Positions 21,926-29,135 of a stretch of DNA of 36,163 nucleotides are shown here, in pieces. Under the pieces are notes generated by a model, which worked only from the letters and a program-made list of their open reading frames with translations, made no database searches and was not told the origin of the DNA. The first letter of the stretch is position 1. Each line of letters begins with the position of its first letter. Both the position numbers and the translations under genes were made by a program. This DNA is from Rhodococcus sp. KRD197 (lineage in GTDB: Bacteria > Actinomycetota > Actinomycetes > Mycobacteriales > Mycobacteriaceae). Location of the stretch: NCBI RefSeq assembly GCF_017168235.1, contig NZ_JABFAO010000065.1, positions 1 through 36,163 of the forward strand, given 5' to 3'.

Positions 21926-22779
21926 GCCGCGCTCCGATCACTGAGATACGCCAATACGACGTCGTCGAGAGTCGCGTTGTCGACCTGCCAGCCTCGCGCC
22001 GGCGCCGGCCGGTTTCCGCGGACGACGAATGACTTTCCGCCCGAACCGATGGCACCGGAGACGACGCTGCCGTCGCCGACCGCTTGTGATGGATTACCGT
22101 CGCCGATCAGGACGTAGTGCTCGGAAATGATGTCGTCGAGCGCACCCGATAGCTGAATGCGACCTCTACGCAGCAACATCAACGTGTCTGCGATATCGGC
22201 CAACTCCGAGAGCACGTGAGAGGACATCACGATCGTGGTGCCGTGTTCGGCGGCGTCGCGCATCAGTGTCTGCGCGACTTCGCGTCGCGCGACGGGGTCG
22301 AGATCGGCGAGTGGTTCGTCGAGCAGAAGCACCTCGGGGCGTCTACCGAGCGCAAGGGCCAGGGCGACGCGAGTGCGGTGGCCCGGCGACAGCGACTTGA
22401 CCCGAGCGGATGTGGAGACGCCGGCCGCGTCGACGAGCTCGGAGGCATAGGCGTCGTCCCAGTGGTCGTTGGTGCTGCGTCCGAAGCGGAGCATTTCCCC
22501 GACTGTGAAGCGCGGGTACAGCGGTTTGTGTTGTGCCAGGTACGACAACCCCGACGCGATGCCGCGTTGGCCGACCTGATTTCCCAGCACCGAAATCTGT
22601 CCGGTGTCAGGGGAAAGCAACCCGACGACGAGCGACATCAGCGTCGACTTGCCTGCGCCGTTGGATCCGACAAGAGCTGTGACGCTGCCTCGTTCGATGT
22701 CGAAGGTGCAACTTTCGAGAACCTTGTTGCGTCGGAATGATTTTCCGACGTCTGTCATGGACAGGACGGTGTCGGTCAT
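21922..22779 (-). CDS. ABC transporter ATP-binding protein
   Basis: A 285-residue ATPase subunit. Walker A GSNGAGKST at 38-46, Q-loop Q83 (LAQHKPLY), Walker B VLLLDE at 150-155 with catalytic E155, D-loop LADLDP and H-loop H188 (MSSHVL) are intact. The signature motif is degenerate, LSPGH at 130-134 where LSGGQ is usual; substitutions of this sort occur in the BcrA/YtrB-like group and do not by themselves imply loss of function. The C-terminal 60 residues are an accessory domain. Start and stop overlap the flanking genes by ATGA, placing it firmly in the gntR-ATPase-permease-permease operon. Confidence 0.92.
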   Translation of the reverse strand: MTDTVLSMTDVGKSFRRNKVLESCTFDIERGSVTALVGSNGAGKSTLMSLVVGLLSPDTGQISVLGNQVGQRGIASGLSYLAQHKPLYPRFTVGEMLRFGRSTNDHWDDAYASELVDAAGVSTSARVKSLSPGHRTRVALALALGRRPEVLLLDEPLADLDPVARREVAQTLMRDAAEHGTTIVMSSHVLSELADIADTLMLLRRGRIQLSGALDDIISEHYVLIGDGNPSQAVGDGSVVSGAIGSGGKSFVVRGNRPAPARGWQVDNATLDDVVLAYLSDRSAA

Positions 22780-23177
22780 CGTTCGATATCTCCTGTGTCG
22801 TGGTATCGAGCGTCCAGCGCGGAGGCGATGAGTGCCTCGAGGTCGGACCTGTCCAAACCGGCCGCGATGCCGTGTGCAACCCAGCGATCCAGTTCGTTTG
22901 TCAGTGCGGTCTTTTCGGCCATTCCAGGCTTCGCCAGGGAGGCGATAACGAAAGTTCCAAGACCTGGCCGGGGTTCGACCAGGCCATCGCGCTCGAGTTC
23001 GCGGTAAGCCTTGAGCACGGTGTTCGGGTTGATGGCCAGCGCGCCGACTACATCCTTGGCGGTCGGCAGTTGATCGCCGACCACAAGGTCACCGATGCGC
23101 AGTGCCTGCTTGGTCTGCAGCACCAATTGCACGTACGCAGGGATGCCGGAATGCCGGTCGATCCGATACGCGATCAT
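22776..23177 (-). CDS. GntR-family regulator, YtrA subfamily
   Basis: A 133-residue regulator with an N-terminal winged HTH: GIPAYVQLVLQTKQALRIG, LPTAKDVVGALAINPNTVLKAYRELERDGLVEPRPGLGTFV (about residues 10-78, quoted in parts), the hallmark of GntR. The C-terminal part is only about 50 residues of helix, the short YtrA-type dimerisation domain without a ligand pocket. YtrA regulators repress their own ABC transporter operons and respond to cell-wall antibiotics in studied cases. The ATG at 23177 is preferred to TTG 23183. A 32-bp perfect palindrome starts just upstream, and the gene overlaps the ATPase gene by 4 nt. Confidence 0.9.
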   Translation of the reverse strand: MIAYRIDRHSGIPAYVQLVLQTKQALRIGDLVVGDQLPTAKDVVGALAINPNTVLKAYRELERDGLVEPRPGLGTFVIASLAKPGMAEKTALTNELDRWVAHGIAAGLDRSDLEALIASALDARYHDTGDIER

Positions 23178-23182
23178 GGTCA

Positions 23183-23214
23183 ACTCATTCCACTAGTGTG
23201 TTAGTGGAATGAGT
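23183..23214. promoter_or_regulatory. 32-bp perfect palindrome, operator of the GntR-ABC operon
   Basis: Arms ACTCATTCCACTA (23183-23195) and TAGTGGAATGAGT (23202-23214) are exact reverse complements around the 6-nt spacer GTGTGT. It begins 6 bp upstream of the gntR start codon. A 13-bp perfect arm is far beyond chance, and its position suits autorepression. The following 80 nt up to the tetR stop hold nothing else that I can support. Confidence 0.8.
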
Positions 23215-23294
23215 AAAGCACATTGTTTGGTTCGGTGGAAGCGTGACCTCGGGCCAGCCGTTCTGCATCACAACAGCGGTGTGGTCCGAACGAA

Positions 23295-23966
23295 CTACTG
23301 CGTTGCGACGATGCCGGCAAGGATGAGGTCGATACCGGCAAGAAACTGCTCGCGGTCGTCGTGTTCGGGTAGATGTCGCGCCATGCGATTCGTGAACGGG
23401 TACTCGTCTGGGTCGAGTTGTTTCCATCGATCTGCGATGGTGGTAAGCGAAGCTGTGCGGTCGCTCTCGCGCGTCAGAATCCTTGCAACGGTGGCATACT
23501 GAACGGCCAGGCCCATGATGAAGCTGACGAGCGCGGTGGCGGCGTCGAATTGTCGAGTTTCGGGTACTCCGAGCGCTTCGAGCTGTCCGCCCATTCCCTC
23601 GAGGATTCGAGTGATGGCGGGCTGCCAGGGTTCGAGCGAGAGTTGTCCGCCGATCCACGGGTGGGCATTCATTGCATCGAAAATCCCAAGCGCGACATCT
23701 CGAACGGCGTCGCGTGGGGACTTGTCGCCGATGTCCACGGACGTCGCGCGTGCAACGACGTCGTCCGCTGCTGCTGAGAGTAATTCACTCTTGTTTGCGA
23801 CGTGCCAGTAGATTGCCCCGCTGCCGGTCGCCAACCTGGCCGCGAGCGCACGAAACGTCAGTCCGCTTTCGCCGTCGGAATCGAGGATGTCGATCGCCTC
23901 CGCAACGATCCGCTCCTTCGACAGCGATCCGTCCCGTCGTTGGGGTCCCTCTGGTCGGGAAGTCAT
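23295..23966 (-). CDS. TetR-family repressor beside the TetX-like monooxygenase
   Basis: A 223-residue regulator. HTH about residues 16-62: LSKERIVAEAIDILDSDG, LTFRALAARLATGSGAIYWHVANKSELL (in parts), the form GAIYWHVANK being typical of the subgroup close to TetR proper, with a TetR_C_1-like C-terminal domain of about 150 residues. The ATG at 23966 (MTSRPEGPQRRDG) is chosen over the upstream start at 23993, which would overlap the operator. It is divergent from the flavin monooxygenase; two exact copies of a 15-bp palindrome lie in the 82-nt gap. It most likely represses itself and the monooxygenase. Confidence 0.9.
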   Translation of the reverse strand: MTSRPEGPQRRDGSLSKERIVAEAIDILDSDGESGLTFRALAARLATGSGAIYWHVANKSELLSAAADDVVARATSVDIGDKSPRDAVRDVALGIFDAMNAHPWIGGQLSLEPWQPAITRILEGMGGQLEALGVPETRQFDAATALVSFIMGLAVQYATVARILTRESDRTASLTTIADRWKQLDPDEYPFTNRMARHLPEHDDREQFLAGIDLILAGIVATQ

Positions 23967-23985
23967 GCGTTCATCTTGACAGATC

Positions 23986-24027
23986 TGGAACACCGTTCCA
24001 AGATTGAACGGATGGAACGGTGTTCCA
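23986..24027. promoter_or_regulatory. Twin TetR operators, inverted exact copies
   Basis: TGGAACACCGTTCCA (23986-24000) and TGGAACGGTGTTCCA (24013-24027) are reverse complements of one another, so the same 15-bp 6+3+6 site occurs twice, 27 bp apart and in opposite orientation of its spacer. A TTGAAC half-site lies between. The second site ends 21 nt before the monooxygenase start; the first is 20 nt before the repressor start. Confidence 0.78.
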
Positions 24028-24048
24028 TCTACTGGAGAGGTGTTTCGA

Positions 24049-25179
24049 ATGACAAACTCAAACTCAATAGCAATTGTGGGCGCGGGCCTCGGTGGTCTTG
24101 TGCTCGCACGCGTCTTGCACGTTCACGGCATTTCGGCGACGGTGTACGAGGCGGAACAGGCGCCGATGTCCCGCGGGCAGGGTGGTCAGCTCGACATCCA
24201 TGAGGAAGACGGGCAAGTTGCCCTGGAAGCTGCAGGTCTGACAGCCGAGTTCCGGGCTATCGTCCACGAGGGCGGTGAGGCCACGCGGGTGGTGGACCGC
24301 AACGGAACGGTACTGATGGATTTGCCGGACGACGGCACCGGTACACGGCCCGAGGTGCTCAGGGGCGCTCTGCGTCAGATGCTGATCGGTTCACTGCCCG
24401 ACGATACGGTTCGTTGGGGCATGAAGCTCATTGCCGTCGATGCGCTCGGTGACGGAGCGCATCGACTGACGTTCGCCGACGGGTCCACCGCCGACACCAC
24501 GTTGGTCGTGGGAGCGGACGGCGCCTGGTCGAAGGTGCGAGCGTTGGTCAGTGACGCGCAGCCCGAGTACACGGGTTTGTCGTACGTCGAGACGTATCTT
24601 TATGACGTCGACAACAAGCATGCTGACACAGCGGTGCTGGCAGGTGCTGGATCCATGTTCGCCCTGTCGCCGGGGAGGTCCATATCGACTCACCGCGAGG
24701 CGAACGGCATCATGCACGCGTATGCATCGCTTCGGAAGCCCGAAAACTGGTTCTACGAAGTGGACTTCGCGGACGCAGACTCCTTCGCACTTGTCACCGC
24801 CGAATACGACGGCTGGGCATCCGAAATCACAGCGTTGCTCACCGACACCGACACCACCCCGGTGCTGCGTCCCATCTACGCGCTCCCTGCGGACCATCGA
24901 TGGGCCCGCGTTCCGGGCGTCACTCTGGTCGGCGATGCCGCTCACCTCATGCCGCCGGTAGGCGATGGCGCCAACCTGGCGATGTTCGACGGTGCCCAAC
25001 TCGCGAAAGCGATTGTTGCGCAAACCGGAGATGTCGAGGCTGCGTTGGCGGACTTCGAGAACGCGATGTTCGAGCGCAGCAGCGCTGTGGCGGTCGACGC
25101 ACAGCAGATGCAGGACATGCTCCTCGGCGAAAACACACCGCACAGTCTCGTCGAATTCTTCGCGGGACACGGAGGTTAG
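24049..25179 (+). CDS. TetX-like FAD-dependent monooxygenase
   Basis: A 376-residue class A flavoprotein hydroxylase. The Rossmann GAGLGG is at 11-16, the DG motif VGADGAW at 154-160, and the FAD-binding GDAAHLMPP at 295-303. From memory it resembles TetX in several blocks: GGQLDIHEEDGQVALEAAG (45-63), RPEVLRGALRQMLIGSLPDDTVRW (100-123, in part), and VGDAAHLMPP. TetX inactivates tetracyclines by hydroxylation, but many relatives act on other aromatics, and the substrate cannot be decided from sequence. ATG 24049 has GGAGAGG 8 nt upstream. The divergent TetR repressor and twin operators suggest induction by the substrate. Its stop codon overlaps that of the convergent signal peptidase gene. 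Confidence 0.88.
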   Translation: MTNSNSIAIVGAGLGGLVLARVLHVHGISATVYEAEQAPMSRGQGGQLDIHEEDGQVALEAAGLTAEFRAIVHEGGEATRVVDRNGTVLMDLPDDGTGTRPEVLRGALRQMLIGSLPDDTVRWGMKLIAVDALGDGAHRLTFADGSTADTTLVVGADGAWSKVRALVSDAQPEYTGLSYVETYLYDVDNKHADTAVLAGAGSMFALSPGRSISTHREANGIMHAYASLRKPENWFYEVDFADADSFALVTAEYDGWASEITALLTDTDTTPVLRPIYALPADHRWARVPGVTLVGDAAHLMPPVGDGANLAMFDGAQLAKAIVAQTGDVEAALADFENAMFERSSAVAVDAQQMQDMLLGENTPHSLVEFFAGHGG

Positions 25180-25907
25180 ATTGCCGGCGCCTCGATGACG
25201 CCCCATCGTGAAGGCGGTAGGACGACGAATCGAGCCTTTCCGACTATGTAGGACACTGGCACCGTGCCTGTGTATTCGTCGTCGACGTGGGCCCGCGAAT
25301 CGGCAGAATGATTGCGGTTGTCACCCATTACCCAGACGTTGCCGTCGGGAACCGTGATGGGGCCGAAGCAGCGGCGGGATGCGGGCACGGTAGCGCAGTC
25401 GAGTGCGCCGGAGACGAACGGAAAGTCCATGTCGATAATCGGCTCGTCGAGTGTGTTTCCGTCGACCTGCACCTGCCCCTGATCGTCACAGCACTGCACT
25501 GTTTGCTCACCCGTCGCTATCACGCGTTTGACGAGGTTGTTCTCGTCCGGCGGCACAACTCCTACAAACGCCCCGACGGACTCCAGTCCCCGAATCGCCG
25601 AGTTGTCCGAACGCGCCGATGTGTATCCGACGTTCCATGACGAGGTGGGAGCGCGGAACACAACGACATCTCCCGGCCGCGGGTCGGTGAAACGATAGCT
25701 GACCTTGTCGACGAGAATCCGATCCCCCGTGCACCCGTCGCAGCCGTGGAGCGTCGGTTCCATGGACTCCGACGGGATCAAGTAGATGCGTCCCGCGAAC
25801 GTCTGCAGCAGAAAGCTCAGAGTCAGAGCAACCACAACGAGTACTGCAAGTTCTCGAAGCCATGACCTGGACTGGGTCGCGCTGGCACCGTCGCTCGAGT
25901 CGTCCAT
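25176..25907 (-). CDS. lepB: Signal peptidase I
   Basis: A 243-residue membrane-anchored serine/lysine-dyad protease that cleaves Sec and Tat signal peptides outside the membrane. One N-terminal helix (about 19-37), catalytic S48 in IPSESMEPTL (box B), K127 in NNLVKRVIA (box D), and GDNRNHSADSR at 195-205 (box E). Box D has the usual pattern; an insertion with CDGCTGD after box B carries two Cys. The start ATG 25907 is supported by TAAGCT 7 nt upstream on the reverse strand; the longer frame from 25931 overlaps that box. This copy is not next to rplS/rnhB, so it may be a second signal peptidase (inference). Confidence 0.93.
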   Translation of the reverse strand: MDDSSDGASATQSRSWLRELAVLVVVALTLSFLLQTFAGRIYLIPSESMEPTLHGCDGCTGDRILVDKVSYRFTDPRPGDVVVFRAPTSSWNVGYTSARSDNSAIRGLESVGAFVGVVPPDENNLVKRVIATGEQTVQCCDDQGQVQVDGNTLDEPIIDMDFPFVSGALDCATVPASRRCFGPITVPDGNVWVMGDNRNHSADSRAHVDDEYTGTVPVSYIVGKARFVVLPPSRWGVIEAPAI

Positions 25908-25914
25908 TCCTGCC

Positions 25915-25956
25915 AGCTTAACCGTCGGCAACGAAGTCGTACTTCGGCGTTATGGT
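25915..25956. promoter_or_regulatory. Divergent leaderless promoters of lepB and the GH25 gene
   Basis: TAAGCT on the reverse strand (25920-25915) lies 7 nt before the lepB ATG; TATGGT (25951-25956) lies 6 nt before the GH25 ATG at 25963. The gap is 55 nt, so both genes would be transcribed without leaders from back-to-back -10 boxes. Confidence 0.5.
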
Positions 25957-25962
25957 CGTGGC

Positions 25963-26943
25963 ATGACCCTGTTCGGCATCGACGTCAGCAATCACCAGGG
26001 GAACTTCGACTTTGCTGCTGCTCGACGCGAGGGATTCTCGTTTGCCACTCACAAGATCTCGGAGGGCAACGGCTACAGAGACCCGTACTGGCCGAGAGCG
26101 CGCGGTGAGATGGAACGACACTTCGCCGGACGCTGGGGCGGGTACGTTTACTGCCGAACCAACACCGATCCGGCCAGTGAAGCCCGCGTTCTTCGCGAGC
26201 ATGCAGGCTCCGCGGACTTTCCACTGCAGGTCGACTACGAGGACACCGTCAACGGCGGCTCGGTGGACGATCTGCTGCGCAGAATCGACGCGTATCGAGC
26301 CGTCGGTTTTGAGCGCTTCCTCCCCGTGTATCTGCCTCGCTGGTTCTGGGAAAGTCGAATGGGCCGCGCTCCGCTCGATCGTCTCCCCATGGGGATCTGG
26401 AACAGCGACTATGTCAGCGGCAGTGACTACGCGTCCCGGTTGTACCCGGGTGATGACTGGGCGCCGTTGCGCGGGAGCGGAGGGGGGCGCGGAGGATGGG
26501 CCGACATGGGCGGTCGACCAGTGGAGATTCTGCAGTTTTCGGAGTCCGGTGTTGTTGCCGGACAGTTGATCGACGTCAACGCATTCCGCGGCAACGACCG
26601 CAAACTTGCTGCATTGTTCGGAGATGAGTACCCCGAGGAGCGATTCGATATGGCAGACGAAGCAGCAGCCATCGCAGGGCAACTGTTCGGCCCCGAAGGT
26701 AGGGGGCTCGAGATCCTCGGACGGGCCGTCGAGACCGACCCGAGCCGCAATCGATTCCTCGCCGAGGCGGTTTCGGTCATCCTCGCTCAGCTCGGTGGCG
26801 GACCCAATTTCGAAGGGTGGGAACAGCTCGGCGACGGCCCCACCAGTGACGTGCCCACACGCACCCTCGTCGACGGCATCGCGCACATCAAGCGGCAGAA
26901 CGAGGAGATACTCGAACTTCTGCGGCGGAGCTCGGAGGACTAG
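25963..26943 (+). CDS. GH25 family lysozyme-like muramidase
   Basis: A 326-residue protein whose first 190 residues match glycoside hydrolase 25: FGIDVSNHQG (D7), THKISEGNGYRDPYW, and the catalytic pair D91/E93 in LQVDYED, ending with ILQFSESGVVAGQLIDVNAFRG. Spacing of D7, D91 and E93 agrees with the Asp/Asp-x-Glu set of characterised GH25 muramidases. There is no signal peptide. The C-terminal 110 residues are helical and end with IAHIKRQNEEILELLRR, a coiled-coil-like tail similar to those of actinophage lysins. It may be a domesticated phage endolysin or an enzyme released by lysis or another route. It is divergent from lepB and 4 nt upstream of a methyltransferase gene. Confidence 0.85.
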   Translation: MTLFGIDVSNHQGNFDFAAARREGFSFATHKISEGNGYRDPYWPRARGEMERHFAGRWGGYVYCRTNTDPASEARVLREHAGSADFPLQVDYEDTVNGGSVDDLLRRIDAYRAVGFERFLPVYLPRWFWESRMGRAPLDRLPMGIWNSDYVSGSDYASRLYPGDDWAPLRGSGGGRGGWADMGGRPVEILQFSESGVVAGQLIDVNAFRGNDRKLAALFGDEYPEERFDMADEAAAIAGQLFGPEGRGLEILGRAVETDPSRNRFLAEAVSVILAQLGGGPNFEGWEQLGDGPTSDVPTRTLVDGIAHIKRQNEEILELLRRSSED

Positions 26944-26947
26944 CGCG

Positions 26948-27595
26948 GTGTCGCTACTGCTTTGGCTGGACAAGCTGAACCAGCGCTACCCGTGGAGTCA
27001 CAACGACTTCTACGGACCATGGGTCGCGAACAAGGTCGCTGAATCGAACGCGCGGACTGTGCTGGACATCGGCTGCGGGACCGGCAATCTTGTCGACCTC
27101 ATGAGACACCGAGTTGATCGCGTGATCGGCATCGAGCCCGACGCGCACTGTGCGCGCTACGCCGCTCATCGCTTTGCACAAGATGAAGCAGTGACCATCC
27201 AGCAGCGTAGCTTCGATCAAGTGAACGGAAACCTCAGGGCAGACGCCGTCGTTCTTGTCGCCGTTCTACATCACCTACCGTTGACGTCGGCGCTGGCGCG
27301 ACTCCGTGAGCTGACCAACCCCGGTGGTCGAGTCGTGGTCATCGGTTGCTACCGGCAAGCCGGTCCGGTCGATGCAGCCTTCGGCCTGATCTCTGTGGTC
27401 TCGAACCCCATCCTCGGGTTCATCAAGAATCACCGCAGGGCGGGAACTTTGCCGTCCGACGTATCAGCACCCACGCTCGAGCCGCGCGAGAGCTTGTCAG
27501 AGACAATGGGCGAGGTGCAACGGATACTCCCCGGTGCCCGCATCCGGCGTCGCCTGTTCTGGCGATACTGTCTCGTCTACGACGTACCGAAGTAG
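26948..27595 (+). CDS. Class I SAM-dependent methyltransferase
   Basis: A 215-residue methyltransferase. Motif I VLDIGCGTGN at 38-47, the acidic end of strand 2 (IGIEPD) and post-motif LVAVLHHLP are clear, followed by PGGRVVVIGCYR. The insert GLISVVSNPILGFIKNHRRAG and the C-terminal RIRRRLFWRYCLVYDVPK are common in actinobacterial members of unknown substrate. GTG 26948 starts 4 nt after the GH25 stop, so the two are probably co-transcribed; the frame open upstream is the shadow of the GH25 gene. Target molecule unknown. Confidence 0.85.
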   Translation: MSLLLWLDKLNQRYPWSHNDFYGPWVANKVAESNARTVLDIGCGTGNLVDLMRHRVDRVIGIEPDAHCARYAAHRFAQDEAVTIQQRSFDQVNGNLRADAVVLVAVLHHLPLTSALARLRELTNPGGRVVVIGCYRQAGPVDAAFGLISVVSNPILGFIKNHRRAGTLPSDVSAPTLEPRESLSETMGEVQRILPGARIRRRLFWRYCLVYDVPK

Positions 27596-27626
27596 CAATT
27601 CTCGTGGATCTCCATCGCACTCCGCG

Positions 27627-28028
27627 TCACCCTGCCGACATGACGCGTCCGGTTGTAGAGGAGATGTGACTGGGGATGTCGCCGTGCTTGTCGCCGGTGT
27701 TCACGGTGTCCGACGGTTCGAACAGCAGAACGTGCGCGCCGGAAATCGATGATGGCTTGTGCTCGGTCCCTCGCGGAACGGTGAACACCGAACCTTCGGT
27801 GAGGTTCACGACGCGTTCGCGACCGTCGTCGTCCCGCAGCGCGATGTCGACGTCGCCGCTGATCACATGAAAGAACTCGTCGGTGTCGACGTGGCGATGC
27901 CAGACGAACTCGCCGCGAATCTTGACGATGCGGACGTCGTAGTCGTTGACGCGCGTGACTATGTGCGGGCTCCATTCGGTATCGAACGAAGCAAAAGCGC
28001 GGTGTAGATCGACCGGGTTCGAAGTCAT
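27627..28028 (-). CDS. Cupin-domain protein
   Basis: A 133-residue single cupin. Motif 1 is HRHVDTDEFFHVISGDV with likely metal ligands H44, H46 and E51; motif 2 is PRGTEHKP with H90. Cupins of this size act as small dioxygenases, isomerases or binding proteins. The C-terminal 20 residues (HGDIPSHISSTTGRVMSAG) are flexible. ATG 28028 has GAGGA 9 nt upstream on the reverse strand. It is divergent from a GlxA-type regulator 53 nt away, which may control it, and converges with the methyltransferase. Confidence 0.86.
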   Translation of the reverse strand: MTSNPVDLHRAFASFDTEWSPHIVTRVNDYDVRIVKIRGEFVWHRHVDTDEFFHVISGDVDIALRDDDGRERVVNLTEGSVFTVPRGTEHKPSSISGAHVLLFEPSDTVNTGDKHGDIPSHISSTTGRVMSAG

Positions 28029-28081
28029 GGCTACTATCCTCGTGCCAGCCGCGCCCGTGCCGTGAGTGCTATAAATTGCAT

Positions 28082-29095
28082 GTGTCGAAAGAAACCTCTC
28101 AGGCTGGCGGCGGGAATGGCCTCCACCGAGTGGTGGTGATCGTCGACGACAACTCCAACCCATTCGAACTGGGCTGCGCTACCGAGGTGTTCGGAATCGA
28201 CCGACCTGAACTCGGAGGGAGGCTGTACGACTTTCGGCTGTGCGCGCCGGAGACGCACACCAGGATGCGCGAAGGATTCTTCACGCTCTCCGGCGTCGAG
28301 GATCTCACCGCAGTGGAGGAAGCCGACACTGTGATCGTTCCGAACCGACCGGACACCGATGTGCCACGTCGTGAGGAATTGCTTGCCGCCGTTCGGCGGG
28401 CCCATGAACGTGGCGCCAGGCTCATCGGATTCTGCAGCGGTGCATTCACACTCGCAGAAGCAGGGGTGCTCGAGGGCCGACGAGCAACTGCGCACTGGCA
28501 GTGGGCGGCTGCATTCCGGCATCGTTTTCCGACGGTCGTGTTCGAGGAAGCCGTGTTGTTCGTCGACGACGGCGACATCCTCACCGCTGCAGGCAGCGCA
28601 GCTGCGCTCGACCTGGGCTTGCATGTGGTGCGACGTGATCACGGCACAGAGGTTGCCAACTCCGTGAGCCGACGCTTGGTTTTCAACGCCAACCGCGACG
28701 GTGGTCAGAAGCAATTCATCGAACAAGCCGTTCCTGTGACCGCCGACGAGTCGCTGGCATCGACCACGAACTGGGCCATCGAGAATCTGTGTGAAGTGAT
28801 CACCGTCGCCGATCTTGCACGGCGCGCACACGTCAGCACCGCAACACTGCATCGACGGTTTCTTGCCCAGCTCAATACGACGCCGCACTCCTGGCTCAAT
28901 CGCGAGCGAGTACGGTTGGCCTGCAGTCTTATCGAGCGAGGAGATATGGATCTGAACGCTGTGGCCAGCGCCGCCGGATTGGGAACCACCGCGACACTGA
29001 GAACTTTGATGCGACGCGAAACCGGGCTCACACCGTCGGCGTATCGCCAACGATTCGGAGTAGGAAGCAGAGACCTCGAGAGTGGTGTCCGCTGA
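28082..29095 (+). CDS. GlxA-family AraC-type transcription regulator
   Basis: A 337-residue regulator with an N-terminal DJ-1/PfpI-like amidase fold (residues about 15-190), including the nucleophile-elbow-like GFCSGAFTLAEAG with C118, and a C-terminal AraC/XylS double HTH (about 225-325: VADLARRAHVSTATLHRRF, LNAVASAAGLGTTATLRTLMRR, TGLTPSAYRQRFG). Members of this group often lack enzyme activity and sense amines, betaines or nitriles. GTG 28082 is preferred, since TATAAA lies 6 nt upstream; TTG 28076 would overlap that box. It is divergent from a cupin gene, its likely target. Confidence 0.92.
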   Translation: MSKETSQAGGGNGLHRVVVIVDDNSNPFELGCATEVFGIDRPELGGRLYDFRLCAPETHTRMREGFFTLSGVEDLTAVEEADTVIVPNRPDTDVPRREELLAAVRRAHERGARLIGFCSGAFTLAEAGVLEGRRATAHWQWAAAFRHRFPTVVFEEAVLFVDDGDILTAAGSAAALDLGLHVVRRDHGTEVANSVSRRLVFNANRDGGQKQFIEQAVPVTADESLASTTNWAIENLCEVITVADLARRAHVSTATLHRRFLAQLNTTPHSWLNRERVRLACSLIERGDMDLNAVASAAGLGTTATLRTLMRRETGLTPSAYRQRFGVGSRDLESGVR

Positions 29096-29135
29096 ATTCC
29101 GATCGGCTCGACGCCGTTGAACGAGCGAATCCGGA

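Noticed and set aside
22607..22879. Minus-strand frame between gntR and the ATPase genes
   Set aside because: Shadow of the two overlapping genes; basic, low-complexity translation.
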